DNA from: CANNBR01 sp964604015
Lineage (GTDB): Bacteria > Babelota > Babeliae > Babelales > CAIQNR01
DNA length: 10,786 nt
Direction of reading: 5' to 3'
Assembly (NCBI GenBank): GCA_964604015.1
Contig: CAZRXF010000011.1
Span: forward strand, 1 to 10,786
Positions 1-7,600 of this stretch are shown one piece after another. Position 1 is the first letter of the stretch, and every line of letters starts with the position of its first letter. The translations under genes and the position numbers were made by a program. Under the pieces are notes generated by a model. That model was given only the letters and a program-made list of their open reading frames with translations. It did not search any database and had not been told where the DNA came from.

Positions 1-95
1 CCCTGTTGCAACCACGCAGAACCATCTGCTTGTTTTGCTACATTATTTACTTTTACTTGGTAGCCATACTTTGGCAACGTGAAGTCTCTCGACAT
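1..95 (-). CDS. pnp: Polynucleotide phosphorylase, N-terminus only (cut by window edge)
   Basis: PNPase is a trimeric 3'-5' exoribonuclease that degrades mRNA by phosphorolysis, often within an RNA degradosome in the cytoplasm. Only the first 31 codons plus two bases are in the window. They read MSRDFTLPKYGYQVKVNNVA, then KQADGSAWLQQ. The block VAKQADGS matches the conserved start of the first RNase PH domain (usually a Thr-Gly-x-x-A-K/R-Q-A-D/N-G-S/A-V pattern). A Trp follows where a small or aliphatic residue is more common. The ATG at 95-93 is fixed as the start because an in-frame TAA lies two codons upstream. The ribosome binding site is only a purine-rich GAGAG-type tract. The gene lies 47 bases after rpsO on the same strand; rpsO-pnp is a widely conserved pair, which strongly supports the call despite the short fragment. 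Confidence 0.9.
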   Translation of the reverse strand, partial: MSRDFTLPKYGYQVKVNNVAKQADGSAWLQQ

Positions 96-142
96 AACTT
101 AATCTCTCGCTCTCGTTAAAACGTACGCGCGGGGTGCAACAA

Positions 143-388
143 CTATTTTTTCAATCCAAGAACTGCCAGAACTTTTTTATATTCTTGCTCGTCAGTTCTT
201 TTCAAGTATTTTAGGAAGCGCTTTCTGGTCGCAACCTTTTTAAGAAGGCCACGGCGTGAGCTAAAATCCTTCTTATTCGCACTTACGTGGAGCGTAAGGC
301 GACTAATATCAGCGGTCAACAAGGCAATTTGAACCTGTGAAGAACCGGTATCAGTACTGTGCTTTTTCAATTGATCTTGTGCGTTCAT
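143..388 (-). CDS. rpsO: 30S ribosomal protein S15, short N-terminus
   Basis: S15 is a primary binding protein of the 16S rRNA central domain; it helps form the 30S platform and bridges to the 50S subunit. The 81-residue product contains the S15 signature: DTGSSQVQIALLTADI at residues 13-28, then KKDFSSRRGLLKK around 39-51, and the basic ending LGLKK. The key rRNA-binding His of LxLH, the Asp of KKD and the Ser of SSRRG are present, but the His usually found just before KKD is Asn. The family is usually 87-90 residues. The missing part is the first helix, and it cannot be restored, because an in-frame TGA (400-398) sits immediately upstream of a possible GTG start at 397. I prefer ATG at 388; GTG at 397 would add three residues (84 in all). 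Neither start has a good Shine-Dalgarno site, unlike most other genes here. The gene follows tRNA-Val and precedes pnp. Confidence 0.95.
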   Translation of the reverse strand: MNAQDQLKKHSTDTGSSQVQIALLTADISRLTLHVSANKKDFSSRRGLLKKVATRKRFLKYLKRTDEQEYKKVLAVLGLKK

Positions 389-438
389 TCGTTTCACTCA
401 TCATTTAGGTTTATTATTTCATCACAGAGGGGCTGGTC

Positions 439-513
439 TGGTAGGCACGAGCGGGATTGAACCGCTGACCCCTGCTACGTCAAAGCAGTGCTCTACCACT
501 GAGCTACGTGCCT
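439..513 (-). tRNA. tRNA-Val (anticodon GAC), CCA encoded
   Basis: Read on the minus strand this folds into a complete cloverleaf. The acceptor stem AGGCACG/CGTGCCT has seven pairs, and T8-A9 follow. The D stem GCTC/GAGC encloses an AGTGGTA loop containing the G18-G19 pair. The anticodon stem CTGCT/AGCAG encloses the loop TTGACGT, giving anticodon GAC after U33. The variable loop is GGGTC, and the T stem AGCGG/CCGCT encloses TTCAATC. The discriminator is A73, followed by an encoded CCA at 441-439. A35, C36, A73 and G3:C70 fit valine identity. The A1:U72 start with GTAGCTCAG, and the CTACCA ending, resemble tRNA-Val(GAC) genes I recall from alpha- and deltaproteobacteria. Position 37 is G, where valine tRNAs normally have A. 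The tRNA lies between rpoC and rpsO on the same strand, with no visible terminator on either side. Confidence 0.95.
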
Positions 514-529
514 CCCTAACTTTACCCAT

Positions 530-557
530 AGTGTAGCATGTTTTCTGCGTTTTGCAC
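530..557 (-). promoter_or_regulatory. Candidate extended -10 promoter for tRNA-Val (and rpsO-pnp)
   Basis: On the minus strand TGC-TACACT (538-530) matches an extended -10 element: TG one base upstream, with four of six -10 bases correct. The best -35 match 16 bases upstream, GTGCAA (557-552), is poor, with three of six bases. Initiation would fall a few bases before the tRNA 5' end at 513, leaving a very short leader that RNase P could remove. The element starts just after the rpoC stop codon. This is inferred from sequence similarity alone. Confidence 0.4.
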
Positions 558-559
558 GC

Positions 560-3500
560 TTACACCATCTTCTGCATTTTTTCTTCTTCCGCTTGGGCTC
601 GACGCTCAAGGTCAGAAAGATCACTACCTATGTATTTTTCCCTGAAGGAAGCAACACCGGTTCCTGCAGGAATAAGCTTACCAATAGTAAGGTTTTCCTT
701 AAGACCGTAGAGGTGATCGATTTGACCGGAAATAGCAGCTTCTGCCAGAATCCTCGTCGTTTCTTGGAACGATGCAGCGGACAAGAAGCTCTCAGTCGAC
801 AAGGAAGCCATAGTCAGACCGATAAGCACCGGTGTTCCAACAGCAACGCGCTTACCTTGTTGACGCAGAAGCTCATTAACGGTTCTGAAATGGATCCTAT
901 CAACTCTATCTCCCACCAAGAAGTCAGACTCACCTGGATCAACAACGCGTACTTTACGCATCATCTGACGAACAATCACTTCAATGTGGCGATCGTTAAT
1001 ATCAACACCCTGAAGACGATAAATTTCTTGAATCTGATCAACGATGTAACGTTGAAGGTTTTCCGGTCCTAAGATACGCAAAATATCTTGCAGGACAGGA
1101 GAGCCATTTGTAAGAGGATCACCCGCTTGCAACTTATCCCCATCGTGAATAATCAACTGCTTATCGCGTGGGATGAAATAATCATAGGAGGTAGAACCAG
1201 AACTTATGGTCACTTTACGCATACCACGATACAGCCCACCAAATACCGCCGTTCCATCAATATCTGAAAGAATTGCAACATCTTTTGGCGCACGAGCTTC
1301 AAAAAGCTCCGTAATACGCGGAAGACCACCAACGGTAATATCCTTAGTTTTTGTAGCAGCACGAGGAGTTTTGATGATTACATCACCAGGAGCAACTTTT
1401 TCACCATTTTCTACTGCAAGATATGCTCCAACTGGCGCATAGTAGTGTGCAATTTCATTTCCGGCATCATCAAGAATAGCAATCGCCGGCTGATATTTCT
1501 CACCCTTGTGGCTCAAAATAGTTTTCACGCTACGTTGCGATTCTTCATCGAACTCGTCTTGAATAGTAATATTCTTGACCAAATCAACGTACGAAATGGT
1601 ACCCGGCTTTTCCGTCATGATGATGTATGAGCTTGGGTCCCATTCAGCAAGCTTAGCGCCTTTAGCAACTTTCTGGCCTGCCGTTACTAAAAGAACTGAC
1701 CCATAATCAAGGACGTTTGTCTGAAGTTCACGACCATCGTCAGAAACAATAACGACTTCACCTTTTCGACTGAAAACCGTCTCTTGACCATTTCTGTTTT
1801 TGATAGTTCTGATACCGCGTAGTTCCACCGTACCTTCAACTTTTGCTTCAAACGAAGTTTGGCTTGCCTCACCACTTGCTGTACCCCCGATATGGAAGGT
1901 TCTCATGGTAAGCTGTGTTCCAGGTTCCCCGATCGACTGTGCTGCTATGATACCAACAGGGGTACCAACATCAACAACCGCCCCACGGGAAAGATCGTAG
2001 CCATAACATTTTTGGCAAACCCCACGTTTTGCTTGGCAAGCAAGAACCGATCGGACAAAAACTTCAGGAACAGCCGACTTGCTAATACGTTCCATTGCAA
2101 AACGATCAACGATATCACCCTGTTTAACCAATATCTCACCGGAGACAAGGTCTCGTATATCGTCTGCAGCCACACGACCATAGCAACGGAGATTCAATGG
2201 AGAAACAACATCCCCACCCTCTTTAAGATCACGCAAGGTAATGTACCCAAGTGTCTTACAATCGTTAATGGTGATAACCAAGTCATGAGCAACGTCAACC
2301 AAGCGTCTAGTCAAATATCCAGAGCTTGCTGTTCTCAATGCAGTATCGGCCTGACCTTTTCGAGCACCGTGTGTAGAAATAAAGTACTCAAACACACTTA
2401 ATCCACCAGTAAAGTTTGTCTTCACCGGCGTTTCAATAACGTCACCTGACGGAGTCGACATCAAACCACGAATACCAACAAGCTGCTTAATCTGGTCCTT
2501 AGAACCTTTAGCCCCTGAGGCCAAGAACATGTAGACCGGATTAAAGCGCTTTTGATCGCCGCTTTCATTTTGATATGCCTCTTTGTCTTGGGCTTCAAAA
2601 CCCTTTAACATTTCATTGGCAATATCTGCTGTGGCGCGGAACCAAGTACTAATAACTTTATTTTTTCGCTCACCGTTCGTGATAACACCATCACGATACA
2701 ATTTTTCAAATTTGCCTACTTCTTTTTCAGCATTTCGAACAATCGCATCCTTTTGCTGAGGACTTACCAAGTCGATGATACCGCATGATGAACCGCTCTG
2801 TGTCGAGTAGAAGAATCCAAGTTTCTTAATCTTATCAAGACACGTAACCGTCGCATCAGAACCAAACTTATAATAGATCGTTTCGATCATCTTTTTCAGA
2901 TCGCTCTTTTGCAAAACCTTGTTGACCCATTCAAAATCGGAACCTACCGGAAGCGCTTCATAGAGAATCACACGACCAACCGTCGTCGCTACCACCGTTC
3001 CTGAATTAAGCCGAACTTTGATACGAGCGTGAAGTGAAGCCCTACCGCACTGGAAGGCAGTGATGACCTCTTCTACGCTAGAAAAGACAATTCCCTCACC
3101 AGGCACATTGCAACGAACCTTGGTCATATAATGAAGACCAAGAATCATATCCTGAGATGGAACAGTAACTGGATTTCCGTTTGAAGGAGAAAGCACATTG
3201 TGCGTTGAAAGAACGAGGTTCTCTGACTCTCTGCACGCTTTACTGCTCAACGGAATATGAACAGCCATCTGGTCACCGTCAAAGTCAGCGTTAAATGCCG
3301 CACAAACGAGTGGGTGAATGGTGATCGCTTTACCTTCAATCAAAATGGCATGGAATCCTTGAATACCAAGACGATGCAATGTTGGTGCACGGTTAAGAAG
3401 CACTGGCCGCTCTTGTACTACTTCTTCAAGAACGTCCCACACTTCTGGAACACCATCTTCAACCATCTTCTTTGCAACACGTAAATTAGCCGCCATCTCT

Positions 3501-4672
3501 CTCTTTAAAAGACCGGCAAACACGTATGACTTGAAAAGCTCAAGTGCCATTCTTTTTGGCAATCCACACTGATCCATTTTGAGTTCTGGATCTACCACGA
3601 TCACAGAACGGCCAGAGTAGTCAACCCGTTTACCAAGTAAGTTTTGTCGGAAACGACCTTGTTTACCACGCAACATTTCACTGAGCGATTTAAGCGGTCG
3701 TTTATTAGAACCACGTACCGGCTGTCCACGACGACCATTATCAATAAGCGCATCAACCGCTTCTTGAAGCATACGTTTTTCATTTCGAATGATAACTTCT
3801 GGCGCTTCAATTTCGATAAGACGACGTAAACGAATATTTCTATTGAGGACTCTTCGATACAGTTCGTTAAGATCGGAACTTGCAAAACGACCACCTGGCA
3901 GTGGAACCAAAGGACGCAGTTCAGGTGGAAGTACAGGAAGGATGTCAAAAATCATCCATTCAGGACGCAAATTCGCCTGTGCAAGGTTATTAAACACACG
4001 AATTCGACGAATTAACTTATGACGCGTAGCAACCGAATTGGTCTTTTTATAATCTTCTTTAAGGTAGTTAATCTCTTCCTGCAAGTTGATGCCAGTCAAA
4101 ACTTCCTTGATCGCTTGAGCACCACTGCCCACTCTGAAGAACATGTCTTCAGGATGGTTCTCTTGATACTGCTCAGCTTCTGCAGAACTGATTAATGTTT
4201 TGCGAGGAAATGGAGAATTTCCACGGTGAATAACAATTGAAGAATCAAAGTAAATAACACGTTCCAGGTCCTTGATGGACATATCCAAAATGAGACCGAG
4301 ATAGCTTGGAATACCTTTGAGATACCAAATGTGACACACCGGAGCAACAAGCTCAATATGCCCCATACGCTCACGACGAACACGTGACTGAATTACTTCA
4401 ACACCGCATTTTTCGCAGGTAACCCCACGGTGCTTCATACGTTTATATTTACCGCAGTTACATTCCCAGTCTTTTACAGGACCAAAAATACGGGCACAAA
4501 ACAGACCATCTTTTTCAGGCTTGAGTGTTCGATAGTTGATCGTCTCAATCTTCTTCACTTCACCGTAAGAAAGAGCTCGGATCTTTTCCGGAGAAGCCAA
4601 ACCAATGCGAAACGCATTAAATTGAGTAACATTTATATACTCTTTAAAACGTTCTAATATCTGACTATTCAC
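560..4672 (-). CDS. rpoC: DNA-directed RNA polymerase subunit beta'
   Basis: Beta' forms the clamp and most of the active centre of RNA polymerase. The 1370-residue product shows the N-terminal zinc ribbon Cys71, 73, 86 and 89. The catalytic NADFDGDQM motif is at 461-469, with Mg-binding Asp463, 465 and 467. The bridge helix GARKGQADTALRTASSG starts near 769. The second zinc site is Cys805, 879, 886 and 889, with the same spacing as in E. coli. The trigger loop ends in MRTFHIGG, with catalytic His927. From about 935 to 1110 the trigger loop carries an SI3-like insertion before GGLPRITELFEAR (1115 on), typical of Gram-negative lineages. The C-terminus (SFLSAASFQETTR, then LIPAGTG) is the usual omega-contact end, so the protein is intact. 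The start is GTG at 4672, six bases after AAGGAGG. It lies inside the end of rpoB, so the genes overlap by 8 bases. A longer reading from TTG at 4690 adds residues that the family lacks. Confidence 0.97.
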   Translation of the reverse strand: MNSQILERFKEYINVTQFNAFRIGLASPEKIRALSYGEVKKIETINYRTLKPEKDGLFCARIFGPVKDWECNCGKYKRMKHRGVTCEKCGVEVIQSRVRRERMGHIELVAPVCHIWYLKGIPSYLGLILDMSIKDLERVIYFDSSIVIHRGNSPFPRKTLISSAEAEQYQENHPEDMFFRVGSGAQAIKEVLTGINLQEEINYLKEDYKKTNSVATRHKLIRRIRVFNNLAQANLRPEWMIFDILPVLPPELRPLVPLPGGRFASSDLNELYRRVLNRNIRLRRLIEIEAPEVIIRNEKRMLQEAVDALIDNGRRGQPVRGSNKRPLKSLSEMLRGKQGRFRQNLLGKRVDYSGRSVIVVDPELKMDQCGLPKRMALELFKSYVFAGLLKREMAANLRVAKKMVEDGVPEVWDVLEEVVQERPVLLNRAPTLHRLGIQGFHAILIEGKAITIHPLVCAAFNADFDGDQMAVHIPLSSKACRESENLVLSTHNVLSPSNGNPVTVPSQDMILGLHYMTKVRCNVPGEGIVFSSVEEVITAFQCGRASLHARIKVRLNSGTVVATTVGRVILYEALPVGSDFEWVNKVLQKSDLKKMIETIYYKFGSDATVTCLDKIKKLGFFYSTQSGSSCGIIDLVSPQQKDAIVRNAEKEVGKFEKLYRDGVITNGERKNKVISTWFRATADIANEMLKGFEAQDKEAYQNESGDQKRFNPVYMFLASGAKGSKDQIKQLVGIRGLMSTPSGDVIETPVKTNFTGGLSVFEYFISTHGARKGQADTALRTASSGYLTRRLVDVAHDLVITINDCKTLGYITLRDLKEGGDVVSPLNLRCYGRVAADDIRDLVSGEILVKQGDIVDRFAMERISKSAVPEVFVRSVLACQAKRGVCQKCYGYDLSRGAVVDVGTPVGIIAAQSIGEPGTQLTMRTFHIGGTASGEASQTSFEAKVEGTVELRGIRTIKNRNGQETVFSRKGEVVIVSDDGRELQTNVLDYGSVLLVTAGQKVAKGAKLAEWDPSSYIIMTEKPGTISYVDLVKNITIQDEFDEESQRSVKTILSHKGEKYQPAIAILDDAGNEIAHYYAPVGAYLAVENGEKVAPGDVIIKTPRAATKTKDITVGGLPRITELFEARAPKDVAILSDIDGTAVFGGLYRGMRKVTISSGSTSYDYFIPRDKQLIIHDGDKLQAGDPLTNGSPVLQDILRILGPENLQRYIVDQIQEIYRLQGVDINDRHIEVIVRQMMRKVRVVDPGESDFLVGDRVDRIHFRTVNELLRQQGKRVAVGTPVLIGLTMASLSTESFLSAASFQETTRILAEAAISGQIDHLYGLKENLTIGKLIPAGTGVASFREKYIGSDLSDLERRAQAEEEKMQKMV

Positions 4673-7600
4673 TGACTTCCTCCTTGCCAACCTTACATAA
4701 ATCGACCTGCAACCCTAAACTTTGCAACTCTTTAATAAGAACATTAAACGACTCTGGCAGCCCTGGTTCTGGAATTTGGTCATTGCGTACCATTGCTTCG
4801 TAGACCTTGTGGCGTCCTGTGACGTCGTCTGATTTATACGTCAACATTTCTTGCAACGTATACGCTGCACCATACGCCTCTAAAGCCCAAACTTCCATTT
4901 CACCCAGACGCTGTCCACCGCCTTGCGCTTTACCACCAAGCGGTTGTTGGGTAACAAGAGAGTATGGCCCAACAGAACGAGCATGTATTTTATCATCAAC
5001 CATGTGGTTCAGTTTCATCATATAGATGGAACCAACAGTCACCGCCTGATCAAACAACTCGCCGGTACGACCATCACGCAATGTGTACGTCGCAGACTCA
5101 GGCAAGCCCAATTTACCAAGCAACGGCTGAATATCTTTTTCAAACGTCGGCCCCTCAAACACAGGCACCCTAAAGTGCATACCGTTTTGAGCTGTTCGAC
5201 GGGCAAGATCTTTCAGACCTTCAGCGCCTTCTGCTTTTTCATAGTGCTTAATAAAGTCAGCACCAAAATACTCAACCAAGAAGTTCTTCACTTCTTTATC
5301 GCCATCGGTATTGAGCATTTTTTTAAGCTTTTTTCCGATCGAACGACCTGCAAATCCCAGCGCTGTTTCCAAGATCTGTCCCACGTTCATACGAGAAGGC
5401 ACACCAATAGGATTCAACACGATGTCGACAGGAGTTCCGTCCTGAAGATAAGGCATATCTTCACGCGGTACGATGATAGAAACAACACCCTTGTTCCCGT
5501 GACGCCCTGCAACTTTATCACCGGCCTGGATGCTTCGCTTCATTGCGATATACACCTTAACCATTTTGATAACACCGGAAGGAAGCGGATCACCCTTCTT
5601 GAAGCGACTAATCTTTTCTTCTTTAATCCCTTCAAGCACCTGCAGCTGTGTCTTAAACGCAGCAACCAAATGTGAAATCTCTTCATCGACCTTCTTGTTG
5701 CCTACCTTAGTTGCAAGTACTTTTTCGATGTCATCGCCATTTTTAATAGTATGTCCGTGTTCTTTAGCAAGCTGCTTAATTCGTTCAACAGTCATATGGC
5801 GCAAGCACTCTTGGTGCTGAGCAAAGCTTTCTTCAAGCCTTTTAACCTGTTTAACGACCTCATCTTTGTAGCGCTTATCTTTACGAATACCACTTCTTGA
5901 AAAGATCTTAACGTCCGTTACAATCCCCTCAATGCCTGAATCAACACGCAACGAGGTATCACGCACTTCACGAGATTTTTCACCAAAAATAGCACGCAAA
6001 AGCTTTTCTTCTGGTGAGTATTGGATGTCACCCTTAAGCGTTACCTTACCAACAAGAATATCGCCAGGTTTAACACGAGATCCAATCTTAATAATCCCAT
6101 CTTCATCAAGGGCAGAAAGCGCAGATTCACCAACGTTTGGAATATCACGCGTAATTTCTTCAGGCCCCAGCTTTGTATCACGGGCATCAACGACGTACTC
6201 GTCTATCGAAACTGATGTCAAAACATCATCAGATACCAATCGTTTACTCAAAACGATAGCATCCTCGAAGTTGTAACCATGCCACGGCATGAACGCGACA
6301 ATGAGGTTTGCCCCCAACGCAAGCTCACCATTATCCATGGAAGAACCGTTGGTAATAACGTCACCAGCCTTTACACGCTGACCAACATGTACAATTGGTA
6401 CATGATGGATCCAGGTGCTCATACTCGATTTTTGGAATTTTTTGAGGTTATAAATATCAACCCCACGTGCAATCCAATCTTCTACAGAATCAAACTGATC
6501 CTGATTAGCACGTATAATAATTTTATCAGCTGAAACCCACTCAACTACACCAGAATGGTGAGCAACCAACACGGAATTAGAAGCTTTTCCCACTTCTTTT
6601 TCCATACCTGTTCCTACAAGTGGCGCCTCTGTCTTAATCAATGGCACTGCTTGACGTTGCATGTTCGCACCCATCAACGCACGTGACGCGTCGTCATGTT
6701 CCAAGAATGGAATCAATGCGGTCGAAACAGACACCAACTGCTTTGGAGAAAGGTCGATGTAATTGATTTGATCGGTATCCACGACTTTAAAGTTACCCTC
6801 ACGACGAGCAATAACTTGCGGAGTATCAAACTTGGTATGGCCTGGCTCAACAGAATCAGCTTGTGCAATGTTCTTCCCGGACTCTTCAAACGCATCCAAG
6901 AACACTACCTCATCTTCAATCTTTCCCTCTTTGACCGGACGATAGGCAGTTTCAATGAACCCAAGATCATTCACCATCGCATAGGTTGCCAAAGAAGAAA
7001 TCAAACCAATCGTTTGACCTTCAGGAGTTTCGATAGGACAGATACGGCCATAGTGAGAAGTATGCACGTCACGAACTTCGTACGTTGCACGATCCTTTAA
7101 TACACCACCGGGCCCGAGAGCGGAAAGACGACGTTTATGCGCAATTTCTGCCAACGGATTTGTTTGATCCATGAACTGAGACAATTGTCCCGTACCAAAG
7201 AACTCGCGTAAAACAGCACTTAATGGCTTTACGTTCAGAAGATCCTGCGGCATTAACGTTCCGAAAGATTCCTGCATTCTAAAGCGTTCACGAACAATAC
7301 GTTCTATGCGCAAGAAGCCAAGATACACTTGGTTGCTCAAAAGCTCTCCCACGAGGCGAACACGACGATTTCCCAAATGGTCAATATCGTCCAGTTCCCC
7401 TTCAGCACGTTCGCGCAACCCAACAAGATATTGAATGGTTGCAACGATGTCTTCACGAGTCAGACAACGAACTTCTTCAGAAACATCAAGCCCTAATTTT
7501 TTGTTAATGCGAACACGCCCTACAAGCGTCAAATCATAATAACGAGAATTAAAGAACATGTTTTCCAAACGCTCTTTAATTTCTTCTAAGGAAGAGTTAT

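Noticed and set aside
547..559. GCGT-GCAAA-ACGC hairpin just after the rpoC stop as a terminator
   Set aside because: The stem is only four base pairs and is followed by AGAAAAC rather than a T run on the transcribed strand.
1859..2401. Open frame of 180 codons on the plus strand
   Set aside because: It is antisense to the rpoC bridge-helix and trigger-loop region, which is fully conserved on the other strand; no family resemblance.
4923..5675. Long open frame of 250 codons on the plus strand
   Set aside because: It lies wholly antisense to conserved rpoB coding sequence, has no recognisable domain and an odd composition rich in His, Thr and Arg; it is a shadow frame.
7110..7210. Rifampicin-resistance substitutions in RpoB
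   Set aside because: The resistance-critical Gln, Asp586, His596, the Arg pair and Ser601 are all wild type; the differences from E. coli (Thr, Ala, Ala, Leu) look like natural variation, so resistance cannot be claimed.
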